A stretch of DNA of 24,442 nucleotides from TTA-H9 sp002071415 (GTDB lineage: Bacteria; Bacteroidota; Bacteroidia; Bacteroidales; TTA-H9): the NCBI GenBank assembly GCA_035411425.1, contig DAONSX010000036.1:1-24442 (forward strand), in the 5' to 3' direction. A program made the position numbers and the translations under genes. The notes below the pieces were generated by a model, which saw nothing but the letters and a program-made list of their open reading frames with translations, did no database searches and was not told the origin of the DNA. This document shows positions 1 to 6,915 of this stretch, piece after piece. Position 1 is the first letter of the stretch, and each line of letters opens with the position of its first letter.

Positions 1-126
1 TTTTGATGAAAAGTTTTGGAAAAATTTTTAGGGTGACGCATTGTCGAAGTCAGGCTAGGCATTCACCATAATTAGTCCGAAAACGGTTAAAATATTAAAG
101 CATTGATACTTGGATAGGGGGAACTG

Positions 127-1344
127 TTATTTAATGACATGATCGAGTACCGGACGAGCGGCTTCCTTGTGAAGCATTAAATTCATCATTTTGAGCTTTA
201 CATAATCTTCGTGCATGTAATTATATCCCGGTGAAGGAGAATCGAAAGCACCTGAGCTCGAATCCTTCAAAAGATACCACCATTGGTCGTTCAATTTTTT
301 GTAACCCACAACATGCATACAGTGATCGTCGGTAGTGGAGCCATTATACAATCTCAATTCTCTTGCAGAAGCATCAATGTAGGAACGAGGAATGTCGAAA
401 TTTGGAATCCATGCTGTTCCTGTAGTTCTATCGAAACCTGGTTCGGAAACATCTCCACAAATAACTATTGAATAGCCTTTTTCAAGAGCCGAATGAACCA
501 GATTGGAGAATTCATCGAGCGAAATATTATAATATTCATCGAAATGTCTCCAATTATCGTTTTCGATCAATTCTCCACGTTGATTTTGTGTTTGCCGGAT
601 ATTCGACATAAAATGCACATAATCGTCGGGGCGAAGACCTATTATTTCATTAGCAAAAGAATATGGATCATATGTTTTTCCATGATACGGGAAAGAAGCT
701 GGAGGCTGTCCCATATAATGATTCAAGATAGAAGCTATGACTTTCTGAACAGTTTCTTCATCCCATGCATTATTTTGTTTTACGTTTTTTAAATACGATT
801 TCATTTCGGCCACCATTTGCCTGTGATGATGAAACTGGGAGGTAGGAGGTTTTCCAGGGTAAGCCGATTCAGGCATGCAGCCATAACGTTTCAGAAGAAT
901 GGGAATACTGGATGTTTCAGAGCCTTCACCAAAATCAGTTTCTCCACGTGTTTTTACGAACTGAGCGGCTCGTTCGAGATATTCATGATAAACGAAAAAC
1001 ATTTCCGAAAGCTTAATTTCTTTGCCTGTCAACCGATTACATTCTGATTCAAGAAAAGATACTGCTGCAAAACACCAACATGTTCCCGATTCGCCTTGGC
1101 TTAGAGAAGGTTGGTGCCATAACCTCTGATACAAATCAATGTTTGTGGGCATGGATTTTTGTGTAATAGCCACCATACGTGCAAAGGCCACAGATGAAGG
1201 AGTCATCCTCAAACCTGTATCGGCTAGTATTTTTCGGTAAAATTTAGGGGTGATGCTTTGATATCTCAATTCATCGACGGGTTTCTGTGAAAATAACAAG
1301 GATGGGATAAGCAATAAGATACCTATCCATAATTTCTTATTCAT
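127..1344 (-). CDS. Secreted C1 (papain/bleomycin hydrolase-like) cysteine peptidase
   Basis: 405 aa beginning with a signal peptide (hydrophobic residues about 5-18, likely cleavage near Ser19), so the product is probably periplasmic or secreted. The papain-fold active site is readable: the oxyanion Gln83 and nucleophile Cys89 lie in SQGESGTCWCFAA, and the catalytic His341 lies in DDHCMHVVGY. The third position, normally Asn in a KNSWG-type motif, is Asp361 in LLKDSSSG. The large insertion between Cys and His resembles the bleomycin hydrolase (C1B) branch rather than compact papain. The start overlaps the stop of the upstream editing gene by 8 bp, so the two are probably co-transcribed and may be translationally coupled. 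Family and catalytic residues are clear. The substrate is unknown, and the Asp substitution leaves some doubt about full activity. Confidence 0.85.
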   Translation of the reverse strand: MNKKLWIGILLLIPSLLFSQKPVDELRYQSITPKFYRKILADTGLRMTPSSVAFARMVAITQKSMPTNIDLYQRLWHQPSLSQGESGTCWCFAAVSFLESECNRLTGKEIKLSEMFFVYHEYLERAAQFVKTRGETDFGEGSETSSIPILLKRYGCMPESAYPGKPPTSQFHHHRQMVAEMKSYLKNVKQNNAWDEETVQKVIASILNHYMGQPPASFPYHGKTYDPYSFANEIIGLRPDDYVHFMSNIRQTQNQRGELIENDNWRHFDEYYNISLDEFSNLVHSALEKGYSIVICGDVSEPGFDRTTGTAWIPNFDIPRSYIDASARELRLYNGSTTDDHCMHVVGYKKLNDQWWYLLKDSSSGAFDSPSPGYNYMHEDYVKLKMMNLMLHKEAARPVLDHVIK

Positions 1345-1849
1345 GATAATCTTCGGTTAGGTTGATAAATTCATAGGTGTTTTGAGTCCAGTTTAAAAAT
1401 CGCAGAAAATCTTCGAAAGAAGTAACCAGTGAAGCTGTATTGGTGAGCGGATGAAAGCTAATGCTTTTAGCCGAAAGGAGAGTTCCATCTAAAAAAAGAT
1501 GAACATGATGTTCCACATCATTGATTAAGGCATAAGGAGAAACGTTGCCAGGGGTAACGCCCAGGTACTGCATCAGTCGTTTGGCTGAGGCAAAGGTAAG
1601 TTTTCCCTGATGCAAGCGTTTTTCGAGAGAGTGTATCGAAAATTCCCGGGTATGTTCCAAAACAACCAGATAGTGCTGATTCCCCTTATGATTTCTCAGG
1701 AAGATGTTTTTGCAATGAGAACTGGGAATGTCTTTCCAGAATTCACGAGCAATCTGTATGGTAGGAGCAGGAGGATGCCGGTAAATATGGTATTGAATTC
1801 CAAATTGGTCGAGAATGGGATAAAGATCATTTTCACATTTAGGCTTCAT
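1337..1849 (-). CDS. proX: Prolyl-tRNA editing protein (ProX/PrdX, YbaK-like)
   Basis: 170 aa from ATG at 1849. It matches the stand-alone YbaK/ProX editing domain, which in this family deacylates mischarged Ala-tRNA(Pro) in the cytoplasm. Visible hallmarks are CKNIFLRN with the conserved Lys47, GVTPGNVSPYALIND in the middle, and the C-terminal FHPLTNTASLVTSFEDFLRFL-like block typical of the ProX branch. The frame stays open to a TTG at 1867. I prefer the ATG because a TAnnTTTG box at 1875-1882 would place the transcript start at about 1868-1870, right at the TTG. There is no Shine-Dalgarno sequence. The gene is first of a two-gene operon, and its stop overlaps the start of the C1 peptidase. 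No functional link between the two products is obvious. Confidence 0.88.
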   Translation of the reverse strand: MKPKCENDLYPILDQFGIQYHIYRHPPAPTIQIAREFWKDIPSSHCKNIFLRNHKGNQHYLVVLEHTREFSIHSLEKRLHQGKLTFASAKRLMQYLGVTPGNVSPYALINDVEHHVHLFLDGTLLSAKSISFHPLTNTASLVTSFEDFLRFLNWTQNTYEFINLTEDYHE

Positions 1850-1874
1850 TCTTGAATGAAATTCCAATAGCTTT

Positions 1875-1882
1875 CAAAATTA
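1875..1882 (-). promoter_or_regulatory. Putative -7 box of the proX promoter
   Basis: The minus strand reads TAATTTTG, an exact match to the Bacteroidota -7 consensus TAnnTTTG, about 26 nt upstream of the preferred ATG. No good TTTG -33 element is seen; the nearest is TCTG at about 23 nt. Support is the motif and its position only. Confidence 0.4.
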
Positions 1883-1980
1883 ATCTTTTCTCGAGAAATT
1901 AAATTCAGACAACACATCCTATCACACTCTATTGATTTGCATATATTTTTAAATTCAAACCTTTAACCTTTTCCTACTAT

Positions 1981-2260
1981 TCACCAACCAATCCTCTAAA
2001 CATTAAATCCCAAATTACAACTAACAACGAACAACTTACCAAATTACAAATTTCAATCTCTGTCACACCGTCTCCTTGTCTCTTCGTCTTCCTTCCTTCC
2101 TTCCTTCCTCCATTTTCAACTTTATGAACTTTTAACTCATCCATCCACCATCCACCAATCCAGCTTGTCTCCCGGTCTCCTCGTCCCGCAGTCTCCTCGT
2201 CTCCCTTCCTCCCTTATGAACTTTTAACTTACCAATCACCATCTCCTAAATACTAGTTAC
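1981..2260. repeat. G-poor low-complexity repeat mosaic between ftsE and proX
   Basis: This non-coding stretch is built from several degenerate short words. They include a (CCTT) run of almost five units at 2091-2109, three GTCTCC-type blocks (2070-2075, 2175-2180, 2191-2203), the exact 16-mer TTATGAACTTTTAACT twice (2122-2137 and 2214-2229), caaattacaa twice (2011-2020 and 2040-2049), and CCACCATCCACCAATCC-like words. The order GTCTCC block, CTTCCT block, 16-mer, CCAATC-like word occurs twice, so a composite unit of about 90-100 bp seems imperfectly duplicated. By hand count only 16 of the 280 plus-strand bases are G. The strand sense to ftsE and proX is therefore G- and purine-rich. No ORF or CRISPR-like spacing is present, and the function is unknown. 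Confidence 0.7.
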
Positions 2261-2284
2261 AAAATAAAAGTTGTTTTTTATGCT

Positions 2285-3010
2285 TCACGGCTCATTATCA
2301 AGATTATCAGGGTTTTCTGTGATATTTTCTTCTTCCATAGTTTGAGGCGTTTCGAGGAGTTTTCCCTGTTCGAGGCGGATTACGCGTCCTGGGAAATCGC
2401 GAATAAGCCGGTAATTGTGAGTGGCCATGATGACAGTGGTTCCACTTCGGTTAATCTCCTGAATTAACTGTAGAATGCCGTCCGACGATTCAGGATCGAG
2501 GTTGCCGGTGGGTTCGTCGGCGATGAGGATTTCGGGCTGATTGATGAGTGCTCGGGCTACACCCACGCGTTGTTGTTCCCCTCCCGAGAGTTGATGGGGC
2601 ATCTTAAAGCCTTTGGTAGGGATTCCAGTCTTTGATAGTAACTCTTCTATATGTTGTTTCATCTGTTTCTTATCTTTCCAGCCCGTAGCCTTCATTACAA
2701 AAAGCAGATTTTCGGCCACAGTTCTGTCGGAAAGCAACTGAAAATCCTGAAAAACGATTCCTATCTTTCGACGTAGATAAGGTAGCTGACGCTTTCGAAG
2801 CCGAGTTAAATCGAAACCTGCTACCCATCCCTTGCCAGCTCGAAGTGGCAAATCGGCATAAATGGTCCTCAACAAACTCGACTTGCCACTCCCTGTCTTC
2901 CCAATGAAATACACGAATTCTCCCGGTTTTACTACCAGATCGATTCCGTTGAGCACAAGAATATCCCTCTGAAATATGGCCGCATCTTCGAAACGAATCA
3001 CTTCCTCCAT
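2285..3010 (-). CDS. ftsE: Cell-division ABC transporter ATP-binding protein FtsE
   Basis: 241 aa ABC ATPase with all family motifs: Walker A GKTGSGKSS (37-45), Q-loop Gln88 in FQDFQLL, signature LSGGEQQR (141-148), Walker B ILIADEPTGNLD (161-172) and H-loop His198. The FQDFQLL and ADEPTGNLDPESS segments are typical of FtsE/LolD-type ATPases. FtsE pairs with the membrane protein FtsX to activate peptidoglycan hydrolases at the division site. No ftsX lies next to it, which is common in Bacteroidota. The acidic C-terminal tail (about 221-241) is not part of the core fold. A LolD-like lipoprotein exporter ATPase is the main alternative. The downstream side is the repeat mosaic. Confidence 0.82.
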   Translation of the reverse strand: MEEVIRFEDAAIFQRDILVLNGIDLVVKPGEFVYFIGKTGSGKSSLLRTIYADLPLRAGKGWVAGFDLTRLRKRQLPYLRRKIGIVFQDFQLLSDRTVAENLLFVMKATGWKDKKQMKQHIEELLSKTGIPTKGFKMPHQLSGGEQQRVGVARALINQPEILIADEPTGNLDPESSDGILQLIQEINRSGTTVIMATHNYRLIRDFPGRVIRLEQGKLLETPQTMEEENITENPDNLDNEP

Positions 3011-3043
3011 TAAAATCGGTATATTTTAAATAATTATCACCTA

Positions 3044-3051
3044 CAAAGATA
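3044..3051 (-). promoter_or_regulatory. Putative -7 box of the ftsE promoter
   Basis: The minus strand reads TATCTTTG, matching TAnnTTTG, with a predicted leader of roughly 25-30 nt to the ftsE ATG. No TTTG -33 element is visible at the expected spacing. Confidence 0.4.
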
Positions 3052-3376
3052 TCAGTCTTTTTTGATTGTTCTTTGTATTAAACAATCATATTTGGATGTG
3101 AATTTTTCTCAATCGCTCTTGTTTGAGGAGATTTGGCAATCAAACCATGAGCAATAACCCAAAACTTTCTATCAAAGCTTAGCCTGAAAAAATTACTTCC
3201 CTCCAACTTCTATCTCTTTTTATCCCGAAAATTTTCTCTAATCGAAAGTTTATCAGCCAGCTATGCATTTTCTATGGATAGCCGCAGAATTCCCGTTTGC
3301 TCCTTGTAATGGGTTCTTCTCTATTGGAAAATTATTTATCATTAGGTTTTAAAATTTATTTATTAAGGATCATCAT
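3052..3376. other. Intergenic stretch with nothing recognised
   Basis: AT-rich sequence upstream of ftsE and ahead of the decayed sorting-domain fragment. Open frames here are short and of unlikely composition, for example a plus-strand frame at 3297-3485 rich in Lys, Ile and Leu. No RNA gene, hairpin terminator or tandem repeat was seen. It may hold the unreadable upstream part of the decayed type IX secretion cargo gene. Confidence 0.4.
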
Positions 3377-3379
3377 TAA

Positions 3380-3616
3380 GCAAAAGATAGAAAACTGGAT
3401 ATGTATCTTGATAAAGAAAGTTGTCATATTCATTTTGGTCTTGGAGCAAGGCAAATTCAACTATACAACCTTCAAGGTAAAGTAATAAGAGAATGGCTTG
3501 TACCTCAAGGTTGTATTTTCATGGATGTGTCGTTAAAAAATCTTCCAACAGGGATTTATCTATTCAGAGTAACTGAAAATCAGGGAGTGAAAGGCATGAG
3601 AGTAGTAAAAATATAG
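3380..3616 (+). pseudogene. Orphan type IX secretion C-terminal sorting domain (type A) fragment
   Basis: The frame ending at the TAA at 3614-3616 reads as the last 78 or so residues of a Por secretion system cargo. QIQLYNLQGKVI is followed by LKNLPTGIYLFRV and then GVKGMRVVKI, the classic beta-sandwich tail. In the family this domain is a C-terminal appendage that targets a large secreted protein to the type IX system and is removed at the cell surface. Here it stands alone: an in-frame TAA at 3377-3379 precedes it, the usual YPNP motif is absent, and there is no signal peptide or passenger domain. Translation from ATG at 3401 would give only 71 aa without export signals. I read it as a gene remnant, left by deletion or decay. 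Confidence 0.7.
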
Positions 3617-3705
3617 AACAATGATTAAAATCAATAACATGGCATATCACTCTTATGTGAGAGGAGTTTTAAGAACTTGATTTCGGTAAATTTTGCAAAG
3701 TCCAG

Positions 3706-3713
3706 TAAATTTG
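3706..3713 (+). promoter_or_regulatory. Putative -7 box of the DUF4403 gene promoter
   Basis: TAAATTTG matches TAnnTTTG and lies 18 nt upstream of the ATG at 3732. A near-match -33 element, TTTC at 3681-3684, sits 21 nt upstream. Confidence 0.35.
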
Positions 3714-3731
3714 TCAGCACAATAATGTTAT

Positions 3732-5126
3732 ATGAAGGGTCATTTTCTTGGGTTATTTATTATTCCGCTGGCAATTGTAGTTACCTCGTGCCGTACCTTG
3801 GCTCCCGAAAAGCCTATCGAATCGTATCCCATTGCAAGGCAACAGGCTCGCTCATCTTTTATTCAGGTAAACATCCCGCTCGAAGGTGTAGTAATCCAAC
3901 AAATCATCAATCGTAATTTTCAGGGGCTATTATGGGCAGATACGCTTCCCGACAAAGATGATGATAATTTTATGATGAAGATTTGGAAAAAGGATGAAAT
4001 CCGATTGACTATAGAAGAAAATATTATTCATTGGGAAGCACCATTGAGAGTTTGGCTCAGGACAGGGTTTAAGATTCAGAAATTTGGTCTTAATTTTTCC
4101 GATTCCCGAGAATTGAATACTGAAATTCTTTTGAAGTTTTCTACTCGAGTAGAATTACAACCCGACTGGACAGTTCTTACACAAACGCAGTCAGATGGCT
4201 ATGCGTGGCTAAAATCGCCTACGATGAAATTTAGCAGTTATGATATTGGTATAACAAGGCTTGCCAACATCCTCATGCAAGCGGGTCAACAAAGGCTCGC
4301 TTCTGCTGTCGATACATTGCTCATGCAGGAGCTTAAAATAAAGTTTTACGCTTCGAGCTTATGGAATGCAATACAGCAGCCTATAAAAATTAATGCTAAT
4401 CCCGTGGTATGGCTGCAAATGAAGCCCTTAGGGTTTTATGCTCTTCCGTTTCATGCGCAAAACAACAATATTGATTACCGATTGGGAATTTCGTGTATTC
4501 TAACGGCTCTTGTAAATGAGAATCCACCTTATCAAGACTCGGTTTCACTTCCAGCCTTAAGTTTCGATTTTCCCCAAAATAGAGAATCGATAGTGCATAC
4601 ACGTGTTGAAGCCAGCATGAAAACCGCCGAAGATTTGGCTAATCAGATGTTAAGAGGGCAGAAATTCAAATTTGGCCAGAAGGAATTCATCGTTCGATCC
4701 ATCAAATTATATGGAAGCGAAAGCAAGCTTGCCGTGGAAGCGCAGATCGGTGGAGAAATAAATGGGAAACTTTATTTTACGGGATATCCATATTACGATA
4801 CCACCACCCAGTCTATTCGTCTTCGTGATTTTCAGTTCGACCTCAAGACGGACAATATATTGAAAGACATTGCTTCATGGGTAAAACGAACGAACATAGA
4901 AAATTCATTGTATAAATTACTGGTTTTCGACTTGAGTAAGCAAATAGCTTTTTTGCAAGATGTTTTTGGTTCATTCCTCAATGAACTCTCAAGAACGAAT
5001 CATATCGAGATAAATGGGAAAATAAATTCTTTCAGTGTAGATGACATACAGATTTCCCCTGAAATCATCACAGCTTATTTGACAGCAAAGGGAGAAATCG
5101 GCGTTCGACTTCTCCCTTCTTCATAG
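3732..5126 (+). CDS. DUF4403 family lipoprotein
   Basis: 464 aa. A short hydrophobic leader ends in the lipobox VVTSC with Cys20, so the product should be a lipoprotein on the periplasmic or outer-membrane side. The rest, rich in amphipathic beta-strand-like segments (for example FIQVNIPLEGVVIQQIINRN near residue 43), matches the DUF4403 family in length and layout. That family is widespread in Bacteroidota and has no established biochemical function; a lipid-binding-like tubular fold is only a guess. The gene stands alone between the decayed sorting-domain fragment and the convergent Rnf operon, with 35 bp separating its stop from the rnfA stop. No clear hairpin terminator lies between them. 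Confidence 0.78.
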   Translation: MKGHFLGLFIIPLAIVVTSCRTLAPEKPIESYPIARQQARSSFIQVNIPLEGVVIQQIINRNFQGLLWADTLPDKDDDNFMMKIWKKDEIRLTIEENIIHWEAPLRVWLRTGFKIQKFGLNFSDSRELNTEILLKFSTRVELQPDWTVLTQTQSDGYAWLKSPTMKFSSYDIGITRLANILMQAGQQRLASAVDTLLMQELKIKFYASSLWNAIQQPIKINANPVVWLQMKPLGFYALPFHAQNNNIDYRLGISCILTALVNENPPYQDSVSLPALSFDFPQNRESIVHTRVEASMKTAEDLANQMLRGQKFKFGQKEFIVRSIKLYGSESKLAVEAQIGGEINGKLYFTGYPYYDTTTQSIRLRDFQFDLKTDNILKDIASWVKRTNIENSLYKLLVFDLSKQIAFLQDVFGSFLNELSRTNHIEINGKINSFSVDDIQISPEIITAYLTAKGEIGVRLLPSS

Positions 5127-5161
5127 CAAAATTTGGAATATTCCGTAAAAGTTTGAATTTT

Positions 5162-5737
5162 TTATTTTACAATGCCCGTGAATCCCATAAAGGCAAGTGA
5201 AAGCAGTCCTGCAGTAACAAGTGCTATTGGTGTGCCTCTCATTCCTTTGGGAACCTGGTTGAGTTCTATTTGTTCACGTAAACCCGAGAAGATGATTAAA
5301 GCCAGTCCGAATCCTAGGGCGGTAGCAATTGTATAAACCACACTTTCCATGAGGTTGAAATTCTTCTGGATAACCAAAATGGCCACACCTAATACTGCAC
5401 AATTAGTAGTGATTAAAGGAAGAAATATTCCTAAAGCCTGATAGAGGGAAGGGCTTATTTTCTTGAGGATAATTTCTACCATTTGAACTAAGGCTGCAAT
5501 GACGAGAATATATGCTATGGTTTGAAGGAAAGTGATTTGCAGAGGGATGAGGATATAATGGTGCACCAGAAATGTAACAATAGTAGCCAATGTCATAACG
5601 AAAACGACTGCTCCGCTCATACCAATGGCCGTAGATAGTTTATTGGATACACCCAGAAAAGGGCAAATGCCTAAAAATTGCGTTAATACAACATTATTAA
5701 CTATGATGGCACTTACAATGATAAGGATATATTCCAT
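5162..5737 (-). CDS. rnfA: Rnf complex subunit A (integral membrane)
   Basis: 191 aa with six predicted membrane segments, the family's usual size. It begins with the typical block MEYILIIVSAIIVNNVVLTQ followed by FLGICPFLGV. Cys25 (GICPFLGV) and Cys113 (TTNCAVLG) are the positions that, with the two matching cysteines of RnfE, hold the intramembrane iron-sulfur centre in solved Rnf/NQR structures. RnfA and RnfE pack as inverted homologues in the core of the complex. This is the last gene of the operon, 11 bp after rnfE. No Shine-Dalgarno sequence is seen. Confidence 0.95.
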   Translation of the reverse strand: MEYILIIVSAIIVNNVVLTQFLGICPFLGVSNKLSTAIGMSGAVVFVMTLATIVTFLVHHYILIPLQITFLQTIAYILVIAALVQMVEIILKKISPSLYQALGIFLPLITTNCAVLGVAILVIQKNFNLMESVVYTIATALGFGLALIIFSGLREQIELNQVPKGMRGTPIALVTAGLLSLAFMGFTGIVK

Positions 5738-5748
5738 AGTATTAAATC

Positions 5749-6339
5749 TTAAGATGTTTTACGAAATCGGTTAATGAAAGCGATAAGAAAACCGAGGGTA
5801 ATAAAAGCACCCGGTGCGAGTACGAAAATAAGTATACCATTGGAGGTGGGGTTAATGAATTTATATCCAAAAACAGAGCCATTCCCCAAGGCTTCGCGGA
5901 TGCAGCCCAACATAATAAGGGCAAAAGTAAATCCAAGTCCCATACCCAATCCGTCGATGAGTGAAGAAATTACCGAATTACGCGAGGCAAAAGCTTCTGC
6001 ACGTCCTAAAACGATACAGTTCACTACTATCAACGGAATAAATATTCCGAGTGTTTTGTGTAAGGCAGGTACATAAGCCGCCATGGCCAAATCCACCATG
6101 GTTACAAATGAAGCTATTACCACAATAAAAGCTGGGATACGTACTTTATCGGGGATAAAATCCTTGAGGGCCGAAATAAATAAATTCGACATGGCTAACA
6201 CAAAAGTCGTAGCCAAGCCCATCCCCAGTCCATTAATGGCCGCAGAACTAACCCCAAGTGTAGGGCACATTCCTAAGATGAGCGCAAAAGTCGGGCTTTC
6301 TTTAATAAAACCCTTGGTAAAATTACTCCATTGGTTCAT
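5749..6339 (-). CDS. rnfE: Rnf complex subunit E (integral membrane)
   Basis: 196 aa, all hydrophobic segments with short loops, homologous to RnfA. Cys25 in ILGMCPTLGV and Cys108 in IVVNCIVLGRAEAFAS are the expected ligands of the intramembrane iron-sulfur centre shared with RnfA. The conserved LGRAEAFASRN and GLGMGLGFT blocks identify RnfE rather than NqrD. The ATG overlaps the rnfG stop by 4 bp, and an AGGAG lies 7 nt upstream inside rnfG. Expression is thus tightly tied to the rest of the operon. Confidence 0.94.
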   Translation of the reverse strand: MNQWSNFTKGFIKESPTFALILGMCPTLGVSSAAINGLGMGLATTFVLAMSNLFISALKDFIPDKVRIPAFIVVIASFVTMVDLAMAAYVPALHKTLGIFIPLIVVNCIVLGRAEAFASRNSVISSLIDGLGMGLGFTFALIMLGCIREALGNGSVFGYKFINPTSNGILIFVLAPGAFITLGFLIAFINRFRKTS

Positions 6340-6914
6340 TTTTCATCTCCTCTCTTTTTAGCTTGATAAGCGCGTTGTACAGCATCACAAAAAGCACGCG
6401 AACTGATGGTAGCCGCAGTAATGGCTTCTATCGTTCCCTGATCTTTCTTCACTTTTGGCTGCTCATTGGGCAGTTTGGAAATATCTAAACCTTTGAATTG
6501 ATCCTTGAATGCGGGTTCCGTCATTTTTGTTCCCAAGCCTGGAGTTTCTTTTTGCTCGAGAACCTCTATGCTGTTTATCGTACCATCGGCCTTGAAACCT
6601 ACCATAAGGCCAATATGGCCCGAGAAACCCCTTTCGGAATAGGTTTCGACGGCTACGCCTACTAATGAATCATTCTTATATCCATAATAAAGGATAACAG
6701 AATCTTTCCCATCAGGAGGCAAGTAAGCTATACGTTTTAATCTATCGAAATCAGGGATGACCTGATGAATGGCATCGATTTTTTTTTGGTTGGCAGCGGC
6801 TGCAATAGGCTCCTTGGTCATATTGTAAACTCCGGCCAAAGCTGCGCTCGCAACAACTGTTATGGTCAAAAGGCAAATTACCATATTCTTAAGAGTCGAT
6901 TCTTTTTTTGCCAT
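6336..6914 (-). CDS. rnfG: Rnf complex subunit G (covalent FMN protein)
   Basis: 192 aa with one N-terminal membrane anchor (about residues 11-30) and a periplasmic FMN-binding domain. ETPGLGTK (123-130) and IEAITAATISS near residues 162-172 are the family landmarks; Thr169 is the residue expected to carry FMN by a phosphoester bond. The usual motif is S/T-G-A-T, preceded by an acidic residue. Here the Gly is Ala (TAAT), and the acidic residue is Glu. The FMN is attached by ApbE, whose gene is not in this window. A GGAGG lies 9 nt upstream of the ATG, overlapping the end of rnfD. Only 1 bp separates it from rnfD. Confidence 0.93.
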   Translation of the reverse strand: MAKKESTLKNMVICLLTITVVASAALAGVYNMTKEPIAAAANQKKIDAIHQVIPDFDRLKRIAYLPPDGKDSVILYYGYKNDSLVGVAVETYSERGFSGHIGLMVGFKADGTINSIEVLEQKETPGLGTKMTEPAFKDQFKGLDISKLPNEQPKVKKDQGTIEAITAATISSRAFCDAVQRAYQAKKRGDEK

Positions 6915-6915
6915 T

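Noticed and set aside
2070..2229. Possible CRISPR array because of repeated words
   Set aside because: The words differ in length and spacing, there are no uniform spacers, and no cas genes are near.
3297..3485. 62-residue plus-strand open frame overlapping the type IX tail
   Set aside because: It is an alternative frame of the sorting-domain fragment with low-complexity Ile/Leu/Lys content; the tail frame has clear family similarity.
5135..5144. Palindrome GGAATATTCC between the convergent DUF4403 gene and rnfA stops
   Set aside because: A perfect 10-bp palindrome but without loop or sufficient GC for a terminator; not enough to call a regulatory site.
5742..5936. 64-residue minus-strand frame overlapping rnfE
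   Set aside because: Out-of-frame shadow of rnfE, which carries the diagnostic cysteines and family motifs.
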